Part shown: one piece after another, positions 1 through 8,587 of the stretch
How positions within the stretch are numbered: position 1 is the first letter of the stretch
How the letters are laid out: every line of letters starts with the position of its first letter
Assembly (NCBI RefSeq): GCF_008802365.1
Contig: NZ_VZQZ01000009.1
Coordinates: forward strand, 99,277 to 163,276
Length of the DNA: 64,000 bases
DNA from: Oryzomonas japonica
GTDB taxonomy: Bacteria > Desulfobacterota > Desulfuromonadia > Geobacterales > Pseudopelobacteraceae
Reading direction: 5' to 3'
The notes under the pieces: generated by a model
The model's input: only the letters and a program-made list of their open reading frames with translations
Databases searched by the model: none
Told to the model about the DNA's origin: nothing
Translations under genes and position numbers: made by a program

Positions 1-1
1 C

Positions 2-1789
2 TCACGTTACGTTCTCCTTCCGGTACTCGGGCAGGGTCAGGGTGACGGTGGTCCCGCTGCCCGGGGTCGAATCGAACTCCAGGGTGCCGCCGTGCTCCTT
101 GACGATCCCGGCCGATACGGAGAGACCGAGGCCGGTCCCGCCCATGTCCCGCTTGGTAGTGAAAAACGGGTCGGTCAGGCGCGACAGGTGCTCGGGGGAG
201 ATGCCGCTCCCCTCGTCCCGCAGGCGGAAGATGACTGCACCGCGGGAGGCATCGTACAGGGTGGCGAGTTCGATGCCCCGCCCGGTATCCGGCAACGCCT
301 GGCAGGCGTTGATGATCAGATTTACCAGCACCTGCTCGATGCGCTGGGCATTGCCCCGGACCGTGGGGAGCCCCTCGGCATACTCGGTGCTGAAACGGCT
401 GGTCGCCTTGCGGATGGAGGGTTCGACCAGCCGGACGGCCGCCTGGGCCACGGCGTTGAGGTCGATGGTGTCGTTGGAGGCGGTATCGTCGCGCCGGGCA
501 AAATCCTTCAGGTCGTCCACGATCCGCTTGATGCGCTTGCCCGCTTCCTGGAGCTTTTCCAGGCTGCGGGGCATCTCCTCCCGCATGCGCGAATAGCGGA
601 GCCCGCCGCAGGTGAAATCGCCGTTTTCCTGATAGTACCGTTCCAGCACCTTGGAGGCGTCCTGGAAAAACCGCCTGAGGATCGGCACCTCCAGCAGGAT
701 CAGGCCGGTGGGGTTGTTGATCTCGTGGGCCACGCCCGACACCAGGACCCCCAGGGCGGCCATCTTGTCCGCCTGGACCAGTTGCTGCTGGTTGAGGAGC
801 AACTCCTCCTCGGCATGGCGCCGCTCGGCGATCTCCCGGGTCAGATCGGCGGTGCGCAGGGCAACCTGGCGGTGCAGGGTGCGGGACCAGAGGGCAAAAC
901 CGCCCAACAGGAGCACCAGCGGAATCCCTACGATGGCGGCGTACCGGGTGACGGTGGCCCATTCCACGCGGTTCGGCTCCAGCACGCCGAGCCACTTTTC
1001 ATAGATGGCCTGGTATTGCCCGGTCTTCCTGAGGATAGCCAGCCCTTCGTTGAAGCGGGAGATCAGCTCCTCATTGCCCCGGTTCACGGCATAACAATAG
1101 CGGTGGGTGGCCACGTTGCGCACCACCGGAATCAGGTTGGTCAGTTTCAGTTCGCGGATGATGTACATCCCCGGCACGATGGCGACGATGGCGAAGTCGG
1201 TCTTGCCCGCGGCCAGAAGACGCAGGGCGTCGGCCGGCGTAGCGGTCAGGATCAGCTTGCCGCTGAACCCCTTTTTGACCAGATAGTCGTGCATGATCCC
1301 GCCCCGGTGAACCGCCACCACCTTCCCTTCGATCTCGTCGAAGGTGTTGATCATGGGGGACTCCCGGCGGGCGAATATGGCGTGATTCACGATGGTGTGG
1401 GGGAGGGAGAAATCCACCTCGCGGGAGCGCTCCTCCGAGTAGGACATCCCCTGGAGCACGTCGACCTTTCCGGTCTGAAGGGCAGTGCGCACCTCCGCCC
1501 AGCCGGTAAGCCGGAATTCGACCTTCATCCCCATGACGTCGGCAATGGCGCGGGTCAACTCCACGTTATAGCCCGAGGGCTGGCCGTTCTTGTCGATGAA
1601 CTCGTAGGGGGGGTACTCCCGGTCCCCGCCGACGATGATCACCTTCTGGGGAGTGCCCTGGAGCGTATCGGCCAGGGCGGCGCCGGAAAGCAGGCAGGCG
1701 ACGGCCGCCATAGCCATGAAGAGCGTGGCGGCAAACCTGGATAAGAAGGGCATACCGTTGCGCGATGTTATTACTTTTCCCAAGGTCAC
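2..1789 (-). CDS. Sensor histidine kinase with periplasmic solute-binding (SBP_bac_3) sensor domain
   Basis: Membrane sensor kinase, 595 aa from the chosen start. A signal peptide (about residues 13-41) leads into a periplasmic type-3 solute-binding domain (about 48-270, with the EYPPYEF signature), one membrane helix (about 283-302), a HisKA domain with the phospho-acceptor His near 355 in GVAHEINNP, and an HATPase domain with N box (NLIINACQAL), DEGSGIS and GGTGLGLSV. It probably senses an amino acid or similar small ligand by autophosphorylation; the ligand cannot be read from sequence. A GTG start at 1789 is preferred because GGAG lies 8 nt upstream, inside the end of the PilZ gene 4 nt away; an ATG at 1753 lacks such a site. 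The partner response regulator is not in the window and may lie beyond the left edge. Confidence 0.88.
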   Translation of the reverse strand: MTLGKVITSRNGMPFLSRFAATLFMAMAAVACLLSGAALADTLQGTPQKVIIVGGDREYPPYEFIDKNGQPSGYNVELTRAIADVMGMKVEFRLTGWAEVRTALQTGKVDVLQGMSYSEERSREVDFSLPHTIVNHAIFARRESPMINTFDEIEGKVVAVHRGGIMHDYLVKKGFSGKLILTATPADALRLLAAGKTDFAIVAIVPGMYIIRELKLTNLIPVVRNVATHRYCYAVNRGNEELISRFNEGLAILRKTGQYQAIYEKWLGVLEPNRVEWATVTRYAAIVGIPLVLLLGGFALWSRTLHRQVALRTADLTREIAERRHAEEELLLNQQQLVQADKMAALGVLVSGVAHEINNPTGLILLEVPILRRFFQDASKVLERYYQENGDFTCGGLRYSRMREEMPRSLEKLQEAGKRIKRIVDDLKDFARRDDTASNDTIDLNAVAQAAVRLVEPSIRKATSRFSTEYAEGLPTVRGNAQRIEQVLVNLIINACQALPDTGRGIELATLYDASRGAVIFRLRDEGSGISPEHLSRLTDPFFTTKRDMGGTGLGLSVSAGIVKEHGGTLEFDSTPGSGTTVTLTLPEYRKENVT

Positions 1790-1793
1790 GTCG

Positions 1794-2192
1794 TCATCTC
1801 CAGCGGCCCCGGTCCGTATTGATCCCCAGGCGGGTGTACAGACGGGAGGAGCCCTTGCCGCCCGCCATCTCTTCCTGAGCCGCCCGCCCCACAATGGCCG
1901 CCAGGGCGGTTTCCAGGGCGGCATCCGGCTCGACAAACCGCAGGCCGACCAGGCCAAACCCATAGTGGATGATCTGGGCTGCCACATCGAGCGGGGGGAG
2001 ACCGTCGCCCTGCTGCAGCGTCAGCACGCACCGTTCTCCCTGGCGGACCACATCACAGGCAGCGTCGTCCGAACTGACCAGCGCCCCGTGCAGGGAAATA
2101 TTTTCAACATAACAGGGGAAACGCTGGCTTTGGTACTGCAACACCCCATTGGCCACAAAAACGATCCGGCGGGACGATCTCTTTTCGCGCAT
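1794..2192 (-). CDS. PilZ-domain protein
   Basis: Small cytosolic protein, 132 aa, with the two parts of the c-di-GMP-binding PilZ signature: an Arg-rich N-terminal stretch (EKRSSRRI) and the downstream ENISLHGAL, matching the family pattern RxxxR ... (D/N)xSxxG. It probably acts as a cyclic-di-GMP receptor. It ends 4 nt before the sensor kinase start, so the two are likely co-transcribed, linking a second messenger to that kinase's output. The start is uncertain: an upstream in-frame start at 2222 adds ten residues, but the ATG at 2192 has AGGG at reasonable spacing and begins just before the Arg motif. Confidence 0.8.
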   Translation of the reverse strand: MREKRSSRRIVFVANGVLQYQSQRFPCYVENISLHGALVSSDDAACDVVRQGERCVLTLQQGDGLPPLDVAAQIIHYGFGLVGLRFVEPDAALETALAAIVGRAAQEEMAGGKGSSRLYTRLGINTDRGRWR

Positions 2193-2428
2193 AAGATTGG
2201 CCCTTTCGCGACACACATTCACACCGGTTCAACCACGCATGGCTTCAGTTTCTCATAAAATCAGGACAAGGACAATAAATTGGTTATGCCACCTTTCCAC
2301 GGCGGGATGCGGTCACACCACGGCCACGGGGGATGGTGAACGGCGACGCAAAGAACAATGGCCGCCATGGCCGCAATCTGCTATAGTTTGGGGGCACGGG
2401 TGGTCATGCACGACGATAGGGGGTTGAT

Positions 2429-2773
2429 ATGCTGAGGATTGCGTTGGTAGTGGCGCTGCTCGCGTCTTCAAGCGGAGCGTATGCCCTGGGCAACAACGAC
2501 CTGGTTCAGTTGAATCTGCGGGGAGCCCGGCAGCAGGCGCAGCAGCAACCGGATCTGGTAGAACTGCTTCAGCCGGCGCAACAGGCCAGGCTGTGGCAGG
2601 AGGACGCTGTGCAGGAGTTGGTGTGGCAACAGCAACGGCGGCAGTTCAGCCAGGAACGTTACCGGCAGGAAGTGCTCCTGGAACAGCAGCGCCATAAGGA
2701 CACCTTCAGGATCGAGGAAGAGCGGCTGCGGGGTATCATGATCCAACGGGAACAAACTCCGCTGTTTCAGTAA
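2429..2773 (+). CDS. Small exported Gln-rich coiled-coil protein
   Basis: A 114-aa protein with a clean signal peptide (MLRIALVVALLASSSGAYAL) followed by a strongly helical, Gln/Glu/Arg-rich body (runs such as QQAQQQ and LVWQQQRRQF) likely to form a coiled coil in the periplasm. A Shine-Dalgarno-like AGGGGG lies just upstream. It stands alone between the PilZ gene and a convergent SDR gene. I do not recognise a family; function unknown. Confidence 0.65.
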   Translation: MLRIALVVALLASSSGAYALGNNDLVQLNLRGARQQAQQQPDLVELLQPAQQARLWQEDAVQELVWQQQRRQFSQERYRQEVLLEQQRHKDTFRIEEERLRGIMIQREQTPLFQ

Positions 2774-2838
2774 GGCCGGGCAGGATGGCGTACCCGCCCG
2801 AAGAAACGATTCCCGACTGAGGCGCTCCCCTGCACCCA

Positions 2839-3612
2839 CTAGGGGACGTAGATCATCTTGCGGGTCATCCCGCCATCCACGATAAAATTCTGGCCGGTGA
2901 TGAACCCGGCCTGGGGCGAGACCAGATAGGCCACCATCCCGGCGATATCCTCGGGCCGCCCGACACGCCCCGCCGGATGTTGACCGTGATCCTCCGGGCG
3001 CAGTTCCGGCGCCGTGCGTTTGCCGCTCTTTTTCCAGTCGTCCACGGCGATCCACCCGGGGCTGACGCAGTTGACCCGGATGTGCGGCCCCAGGCTGACG
3101 GCCAGGGCATGGGTCAGGGCCACGAGCCCACCTTTGCTGGCGGAATAGGCCTCCGTATCGGCTTCGGACTGGAGGGCCCGGGTCGAGGCGATGTTGACGA
3201 TGGCCCCCCCAGCGCTCCGCAGGGCCGGCACCGCGTGCTTGGCGCAGAGAAACGCCCCGGTGAGGTTGGTCCCCAGGACCCGGTTCCACTCCGAGAGTTC
3301 CAGCAGTTCCACCGGGCCGGGAGGCGAACTGCCGTGACCCGCATTGTTGATGAGGGCGTCCAGGCGGCCGAAGCGGGAGAGCGTCTGGTCCAGCGCCCCT
3401 ACCACCGCCGCTTCGTCGGCCACGTCCAGCGTCACGGCAAGCACATCCCCCAGGGAGCCGAACTCCCCGGCCGTTTCCTGGGCCGCCGCTGCGTCCCTGT
3501 CGGCGATGACCACTGCCATCCCCTCTTCCAGCAACCGCTTGGCGATCCCCTTGCCGATCCCCTGACCGCCCCCGGTCACCAGCGCCACCCTACCGGCGGT
3601 TTGTTGTGTCAT
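2839..3612 (-). CDS. Short-chain dehydrogenase/reductase (SDR)
   Basis: Classical SDR, 257 aa, Rossmann fold. Visible motifs are the cofactor loop TGGGQGIG near residue 14, NNAG, a Ser in IVNIASTRA, and the catalytic YSASK; the C-terminus FIVDGG(M) is typical of the FabG / glucose-dehydrogenase branch. It catalyses NAD(P)-dependent oxidoreduction of an alcohol or ketone; substrate unknown. The start has AGGAG 7 nt upstream. It is monocistronic as far as can be seen, convergent with the small exported protein gene. Confidence 0.88.
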   Translation of the reverse strand: MTQQTAGRVALVTGGGQGIGKGIAKRLLEEGMAVVIADRDAAAAQETAGEFGSLGDVLAVTLDVADEAAVVGALDQTLSRFGRLDALINNAGHGSSPPGPVELLELSEWNRVLGTNLTGAFLCAKHAVPALRSAGGAIVNIASTRALQSEADTEAYSASKGGLVALTHALAVSLGPHIRVNCVSPGWIAVDDWKKSGKRTAPELRPEDHGQHPAGRVGRPEDIAGMVAYLVSPQAGFITGQNFIVDGGMTRKMIYVP

Positions 3613-3677
3613 GCCGCGTCTCCTGAAGTGTCTTGAAAATTACGATAAAATCGTGCCGGACCATGGCGGAGCGCCCC

Positions 3678-5693
3678 TCACTCTTCATCGGCCAGCTCTC
3701 TGGCTATGCGGATGAATTCCTCCCTTTGGGCCATGAACGCCCCGACCACCTCGGGGTCGAAGTGTGTGCCCGACCTCGCCAGAATCCACTCCTGGGCCTC
3801 TTCATGGGAGAAGTCTCGCTTGTAGACGCGCCTGCTGACCAGGGCATCGTACACATCCGCCAGGGCCATCAGCCGGCCGGCCAGGGGGATGGCCCTGCCG
3901 CTCAATCCGAGGGGATAGCCGCTGCCGTCCCATTTTTCGTGGTGCGATTCGGCCATCTGGAGCGCGTAATTGAGGAAGGCCAGCTTCTCCGGGTGCTCGG
4001 TCCCCCCCATGGTCTTGGACAGGGCCTGGGCGCCGATGAGCGTGTGGGTCTTCATGATGTCGTATTCTTCGGCGGTCAGCGCACCCGGCTTGGACAGGAT
4101 GTGATCCGGGATGCCGACCTTGCCGATGTCATGGAGCGGCGCGGATTTCGCGAGGAGTTCGATATTCGCTTCGTCCAGTACGGCGTAGCCGGGGAGCGTG
4201 GCAAGCTGCCGGGCAAGGACTTCCACGTAGCGTTGCGTCCGCAGGATGTGCCGCCCCGATTCCTTGTCCCGGGCCGCAGTGAGGGTCGACATGCTGACGA
4301 TGATCGTATCCTGGGCCTGGATCAGGTCGTGGTTGCGTTGTTGCACCTTGCGGGCCTCGATCCCGTACTTCACGAGGCTCAAAACCGTCATCACGAGGAT
4401 CGGCGTCGCCATGGGGATGAGCGGCGGGATGAACAGCCCCTCCCGGGACAGCAAAAGCGCCCTCGCCCCCCAGTAGCACCCGCCGCTCATCCCCATAACG
4501 GCCAGAAGCGACAGTACGTATCCGGGGCGGCTGAGCAGCCAGGTGCTCATCCCCCCCAGCAGGAGGACGACAAACAGCCCGGCGCCCCGCGCCCACGTGG
4601 GCTGGGCGATGAACGTGCCGGACAGGATCGTGTCGATAACGGCGGCATGGGCCTCAACCCCGTGGAGTTCCTGCCCGGACGGGACTTGATGGACATCGCC
4701 CAGCCCCTTGGCCCAGGCACCGATCAGGACGATCTTTCCCCGCAGGCTCCCGGCCGCCGGGTGACCATCCAGAATCGCCCGTGCCGAAAAATAGGGAAAG
4801 GAATCCCGGGTACGGAAGTCGATCAGGGTATCCCCCAGGCGGTCCAGGGGGATACGGCGTTCTCCCCAGCAAAGCAGGGTCTCGGACGCATCGTGGTCGA
4901 TGCGGAGGCGCCGTTCTTGGGATGCGAGCAGGACGGCCCCCAGGGCCAGGGAGGGGTAATAGGCGCCTTCATAGTGCATCAGCAGGGGAACCCGTCTGAG
5001 GACCCCGTCCAGGTCGTGTTGGGCATTGGTGAACCCCTCGGCCCCGGCAGCGGCGGTCAGTGCCCCAATCCCCCTGATCATCCCGGTGGGCGTGGGCCAC
5101 TGGGCACTGGCTCCCGGCATGGCCGCCACGACCATGCCGGCGGGCAGGTGGGGAGCGCCTCCGGCCCCCGACCTCACTCCCGTGGCAAGGTCCAGATAGT
5201 ATCCGAGGATGGTAGGCCCCCCCGCCAGAGCCTTGGCCAGGCGCTGGGAGTTGACGTCCGTGACGATGGCCGGGGGTGGGGATGGGGACAGCCCGAGGTC
5301 GCGCCGCCGTTCCGCCATGATGACATCGGGAGAGGTACGGTCCGGTTCCGGCATCAGGAAGTCGAGTACGACGACCTTCGCCCCCAACGCCTCAAGCCGC
5401 TCCACGAGGCGGGCCAGGCGGTAACGGGGCCAGGGCCACTGTCCGTAGGCCTTGAGGCTCTCCTCGTCGATCCCCACGATCACCGGAACGCCGCTCTTCT
5501 GGGGAGCGGCCCGGCCGGCGAGCATGAGGTCGTAGAGGCGAAGTTCCGTCTCCTGTATGAACAGCGGCGAGAAGATGAGAAGCAATCCGGCGCAGAGCGT
5601 AAGGGCAAGGCCCGCGGCAATCAGCACGGGACGCCCTCCCTGGAGCGGCAGGAGGCGTTGGGGGGTGGCGCGGGAGGGGGCGACAGGGGACAT
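3678..5693 (-). CDS. CHASE2 sensor / HD-GYP phosphodiesterase
   Basis: Membrane signalling protein of 671 aa. An N-terminal membrane helix is followed by a large extracytoplasmic CHASE2 domain (about 45-330), several membrane helices (about 345-435), and a C-terminal HD-GYP domain with HDIGKVGIPDHIL near 522 and HHEKWDGSGYP near 585. Known HD-GYP enzymes hydrolyse c-di-GMP, and some act on 3',3'-cGAMP. This protein therefore probably lowers a cyclic dinucleotide in response to an envelope signal. It is the last gene of an operon with a FecR-domain protein and an OmpA lipoprotein. That this genome carries GEMM riboswitches makes cGAMP a plausible substrate, but that is inference. Confidence 0.9.
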   Translation of the reverse strand: MSPVAPSRATPQRLLPLQGGRPVLIAAGLALTLCAGLLLIFSPLFIQETELRLYDLMLAGRAAPQKSGVPVIVGIDEESLKAYGQWPWPRYRLARLVERLEALGAKVVVLDFLMPEPDRTSPDVIMAERRRDLGLSPSPPPAIVTDVNSQRLAKALAGGPTILGYYLDLATGVRSGAGGAPHLPAGMVVAAMPGASAQWPTPTGMIRGIGALTAAAGAEGFTNAQHDLDGVLRRVPLLMHYEGAYYPSLALGAVLLASQERRLRIDHDASETLLCWGERRIPLDRLGDTLIDFRTRDSFPYFSARAILDGHPAAGSLRGKIVLIGAWAKGLGDVHQVPSGQELHGVEAHAAVIDTILSGTFIAQPTWARGAGLFVVLLLGGMSTWLLSRPGYVLSLLAVMGMSGGCYWGARALLLSREGLFIPPLIPMATPILVMTVLSLVKYGIEARKVQQRNHDLIQAQDTIIVSMSTLTAARDKESGRHILRTQRYVEVLARQLATLPGYAVLDEANIELLAKSAPLHDIGKVGIPDHILSKPGALTAEEYDIMKTHTLIGAQALSKTMGGTEHPEKLAFLNYALQMAESHHEKWDGSGYPLGLSGRAIPLAGRLMALADVYDALVSRRVYKRDFSHEEAQEWILARSGTHFDPEVVGAFMAQREEFIRIARELADEE

Positions 5694-5704
5694 ACCGGCT
5701 ACGC

Positions 5705-6337
5705 CTAGCGCACGATCACCTCAACGCGCCGGTTTCGGGGTTCAGCAACCCCGTCGGGCGTTGGGATTCGAGGGTTACCCTTGCCATGGGAGGATACGGA
5801 CAGGCGTTGCGGATCGACCCCCTTCTGCACCAGCAGGTCCCTGATCGCCTGGGCACGTTCGTAGGCAAGCCTATCGTTGAGCTGGACCGAGCCGACCGCG
5901 TCGGTATGCCCGCTGATACTGATGTTGATGGCGTTACGCCGCTTGATGGCGGTAAGGATAGTGGGGATGACGGCCCGAGACTCGGCCATCAGGCAGGTCT
6001 TGCCCGTTTCGAAAAAGAGGATGAATTTTTCCGACGGGAGCGGTTCGACCGCCAATGCCGCGGCAAAGGTCGCGGCAATATAGGAAGGGTCGGCCGGTGC
6101 CGGGGAAGAGGGGGAATTTGAACGGCCGGAGACGCGGGTCATCTCATGGGCCTTTTCCAGCAGTTGTTTCCCCCCTTCGGTGGTCACCTCCGCCTTGCCC
6201 ACATGTCCGTCCGGGTCGGGCATCAGAACGACCGCCCGCCGGGAGGCGCAACCGCCTGCCAAAGCCAGGAGCGCCACCAGCAGCACGCCCGACAGAATGA
6301 CTCCCGTCGGCCCGGTATGCCCATCGCTGCGCGGCAC
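5705..6337 (-). CDS. OmpA-family lipoprotein
   Basis: A 210-aa protein with a lipoprotein signal (lipobox LAGGC) and a C-terminal OmpA-like peptidoglycan-binding domain (about 100-210, with ISISGHTDAVGS, LAYERAQAIRDLL and RNRRVEVIV). It should anchor to the outer membrane and bind the cell wall. The GTG start at 6337 overlaps the FecR stop by one base (TAGTG) and has AGGA just upstream, indicating translational coupling. It sits between FecR and CHASE2-HD-GYP genes and may link envelope state to the CHASE2 sensor; that role is inferred from context. Confidence 0.85.
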   Translation of the reverse strand: MPRSDGHTGPTGVILSGVLLVALLALAGGCASRRAVVLMPDPDGHVGKAEVTTEGGKQLLEKAHEMTRVSGRSNSPSSPAPADPSYIAATFAAALAVEPLPSEKFILFFETGKTCLMAESRAVIPTILTAIKRRNAINISISGHTDAVGSVQLNDRLAYERAQAIRDLLVQKGVDPQRLSVSSHGKGNPRIPTPDGVAEPRNRRVEVIVR

Positions 6338-6777
6338 TAGTCCTGAACCTCGATCAGCAGTCTGGTCCCCCGCACGGCAATGGTCGCCTCGGGGATTTCC
6401 AGCCGAATGGCGTGCGGGGCCAGTTTCGCCATGAGCCCGGAGAGATAGACAAAGGTCCCCTTGGCCATCCGCGCCAGGAACGTGAACTTACCCTCCTTGG
6501 GGTCGAAAACGTACTCCTTTATGGCGAGTTCACTGTTGGGGCCCAGGGAAAACGTCGTGTCATCCGCCAAGACAATACCCAAAGAGCCGTCCTTTGCGGT
6601 TCTGATCACGTCGCCCCGATGTACCGCCCCCCCGATTGCGGCAGGTTGCGTAAGAGTGCCCCGAAGGAAAGACGCGGACCCTTTCAAGGTCTGTACATGA
6701 CCGATCACATCCGTCGGCGCGGCGAAGGCCGAAGCGGCGGAGAACAGGAGAAGGAGTCCGAAGAATATTGCTTTCAT
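6337..6777 (-). CDS. FecR-domain periplasmic protein
   Basis: A 146-aa protein with signal peptide (cleavage after AFA) and one FecR domain covering the mature part: VHRGDVIRTAKDGSLGIVLAD and a C-terminal TIAVRGTRL typical of the family. It lacks the cytosolic region of true anti-sigma FecR proteins, so it is probably a periplasmic structural or sensory partner. First gene of a three-gene operon with an OmpA lipoprotein and a CHASE2/HD-GYP enzyme; a strong GGGAG site precedes the ATG. FecR-CHASE2 pairing is a recurrent arrangement in bacteria. Confidence 0.85.
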   Translation of the reverse strand: MKAIFFGLLLLFSAASAFAAPTDVIGHVQTLKGSASFLRGTLTQPAAIGGAVHRGDVIRTAKDGSLGIVLADDTTFSLGPNSELAIKEYVFDPKEGKFTFLARMAKGTFVYLSGLMAKLAPHAIRLEIPEATIAVRGTRLLIEVQD

Positions 6778-6883
6778 TGTGCGTCTCCCTTTTTTCTCAG
6801 TAATCCAACCTGTTACTCATAAGGATACCATTATAAACAAAGATTGGCCAAAAGAGGGACAAAAAAAGAACGCACCCCGGCCA

Positions 6884-6911
6884 TTGACATTCAGCGCCTC
6901 ATGTGCATAAA
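6884..6911 (+). promoter_or_regulatory. Probable sigma-70 promoter for the GEMM-controlled barrel gene
   Basis: A perfect -35 TTGACA at 6884-6889 and a weaker -10 CATAAA at 6906-6911, 16 bp apart, lie about 25 bp upstream of the riboswitch aptamer in the right orientation. Confidence 0.5.
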
Positions 6912-6938
6912 TAGTCGCCGCTGAAAACAAGCGTATGT

Positions 6939-7023
6939 GATAACCGATACTACTCAACCATTCGCGAGGATGGGGCGGAAAGCCCACAGGGTCTCACCGA
7001 GACAGCCGGGTTGCCGAAATATC
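6939..7023 (+). ncRNA. GEMM-I cyclic-dinucleotide riboswitch aptamer (copy 1)
   Basis: The sequence has the GEMM-I core: ACCATTCGCGAGGATGGG forming P2, then GCGGAAAGCC, then the second hairpin GGTCTCACCGAGAC, and the 3' P1 strand GCCGGGTTGCCG. It is nearly identical to two copies at 24771 and 24998. Geobacter RNAs of this type have been shown to prefer 3',3'-cGAMP, whereas other GEMM-I RNAs bind c-di-GMP. The P1 3' strand is also the 5' half of the terminator that follows, so ligand binding should prevent termination (ON switch). It controls the outer-membrane protein gene starting at 7113. Confidence 0.9.
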
Positions 7024-7049
7024 ATAGATATTCGGCAACCCGGTTTTTT
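7006..7049 (+). terminator. Riboswitch expression-platform terminator
   Basis: The hairpin CCGGGTTGCCGAA ... TTCGGCAACCCGG is followed by TTTTTT at 7044-7049. Its 5' arm overlaps the 3' part of the GEMM aptamer, so the two structures are mutually exclusive. Confidence 0.9.
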
Positions 7050-7112
7050 CATTTCATCCCACCCCTTACGCAATGGGCGGATGAACAAACACTATCCCCA
7101 AAGGAGAACATT

Positions 7113-7715
7113 ATGAAGAAGACCATCTATTCCTGCTGTTTGGCCTTGTCGCTGCTTTTTGCCGTCAACCCCGCCATGGCGGACGATATCAGGGGCAGGC
7201 TCGGCGTCACCGGCAGACTCGGCTTTCTGGTCCCTGCCGACAGCGAGCTATCGGGACGTAGCGCCAGTACGGATACCGCTTTCGTCGGCGGCGGCGGGTT
7301 CATCTACGGCATAACAAGGAACATCGCGGCGGAATTCGATATCACCCACACCGACTACGATGTCCACGGCTACGGTGAGGGCGGCAACGCCGAAACCAAC
7401 AACTTCTCCCTGGGCGCCCAGTACCGTTTTGACGTCGCGGTCCCCCGACTGACCCCCTATGTGGGCGCCGGCCTGGATATCCTGATCAACGACTTCACCT
7501 ACTCCGACGGGACCAGAACCGACGTGGACACCAGCCTGGGCGTCCATATCAGCGGCGGCGTCGACTATTTCGTGACCAAACAGGTGGCCCTGACGGCGCA
7601 ACTCAAGGCAATCCTGGCGCCCAACGCCGATATCAACTACCAGGGCAATAAAGTCGGCAATATCGACCCCATGAGCATCTCCACGACCTTTGGCGCGAGA
7701 TACTTTTTCAACTAA
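7113..7715 (+). CDS. Small outer-membrane beta-barrel protein
   Basis: A 200-aa protein with signal peptide (cleavage after AMA) and a mature part of alternating polar/hydrophobic strands with aromatic girdles (FGARYFFN at the C-terminus ends in an aromatic-rich strand as expected for BAM substrates). It resembles the OmpW / opacity-type eight-stranded barrels. The ATG is set by AAGGAG 6 nt upstream. It is preceded by a GEMM riboswitch and followed by a strong terminator, so it is a monocistronic gene controlled by a cyclic dinucleotide. Likely an adhesion or envelope protein; precise role unknown. Confidence 0.82.
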   Translation: MKKTIYSCCLALSLLFAVNPAMADDIRGRLGVTGRLGFLVPADSELSGRSASTDTAFVGGGGFIYGITRNIAAEFDITHTDYDVHGYGEGGNAETNNFSLGAQYRFDVAVPRLTPYVGAGLDILINDFTYSDGTRTDVDTSLGVHISGGVDYFVTKQVALTAQLKAILAPNADINYQGNKVGNIDPMSISTTFGARYFFN

Positions 7716-7735
7716 AAACAACCGCCCCGAACAAC

Positions 7736-7765
7736 AAAACCCCCGCCATGCACGGCGGGGGTTTT
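7736..7765. terminator. Bidirectional rho-independent terminator
   Basis: A perfect stem AAAACCCCCGCC / GGCGGGGGTTTT with a six-base loop lies between the convergent barrel gene and the downstream minus-strand lipoprotein gene. A and T runs flank it on both sides. Confidence 0.9.
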
Positions 7766-7793
7766 GTGTGAAATCCGGGGGGGCGGTTCCCTC

Positions 7794-8327
7794 TCAGCGC
7801 TTGATCGTGCCCCCTCCCAGCAGCAAATTGTACTGGAGATAGGCCTTCAGGCGTTCCGGCGTATTGACCGTCTGCGTATAGAGGAGTCGATCCATCTCGT
7901 CGGCCTCGCGCTGCGTGAGTCCCCGAACGATCTTGAGCATCATGGCGGCATCCTTGAAGGACTGATCCAGGTTCTTCGCCTCCTCAGCCGTTTTGGGGGG
8001 GGCGGCCATCACGTCCTGAATGGTCTTGGCCATGGTCATGAGGACGGTGCGTTTCACATTCGTCGTATAGTTTGTATAGATCCAGATCTGCACATCGTCA
8101 CGCACGCCGATGCCGCCGGTATCGATCCCCGCCAGGGTGGCGTTGTTGGCCGCCATATCCGGCATGGGCGGCAGGTGGGGGTTCATCTCCGCAACCGTGG
8201 GGACGGCCGGTGCAATCTTCTTTTCAGGCCGGTAGACGAGATCGCCCATGCAGGCGGCAAGACAGCACACAAGCCCAGCCGTCACCATCAACTCCACCAT
8301 GAGCGCGCTCTTTTTGATAACCGCCAT
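7794..8327 (-). CDS. Hypothetical lipoprotein
   Basis: A 177-aa protein with a lipoprotein signal ending in the lipobox LAAC, then a predicted mostly helical body. GGGAG lies 5-6 nt before the ATG. No family recognised. The mature protein has no Cys beyond the lipidated one and no catalytic motif that I can see. It shares a terminator with the barrel gene but not a promoter. Confidence 0.65.
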   Translation of the reverse strand: MAVIKKSALMVELMVTAGLVCCLAACMGDLVYRPEKKIAPAVPTVAEMNPHLPPMPDMAANNATLAGIDTGGIGVRDDVQIWIYTNYTTNVKRTVLMTMAKTIQDVMAAPPKTAEEAKNLDQSFKDAAMMLKIVRGLTQREADEMDRLLYTQTVNTPERLKAYLQYNLLLGGGTIKR

Positions 8328-8587
8328 CTCTGCTCCCGGTCCGCAGGTTTACGTCTATCGGCTGTTACAATGCAAGTCGACCTTTCCCCCTCGGCTGAAA
8401 AGTCGGCGGAGTATTTTGCAACACCTCCGGGATCGTTGCAAGGGCAAACATGGGCCGTGCCGCAAATGGCGTTCCCGAACCGGGGCACTTTCGGCGCAAA
8501 CAGGCCCTGGTCCAGATTTTTTTTGCGTGTTCCCCTTGACCGCAGGAACTGGTTTGGGCGAAAATGAGGGGACGAGGAGAACGTACG

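Noticed and set aside
92..1744. Long plus-strand open frame opposite the sensor kinase
   Set aside because: It is the antisense shadow of a high-GC gene; it lacks a ribosome site and any protein motif, while the minus strand encodes a complete kinase.
3633..5708. Long plus-strand open frame opposite the CHASE2/HD-GYP gene
   Set aside because: Low-complexity Gly/Pro/Arg-rich translation typical of antisense GC-rich frames; the minus strand has full domain motifs.
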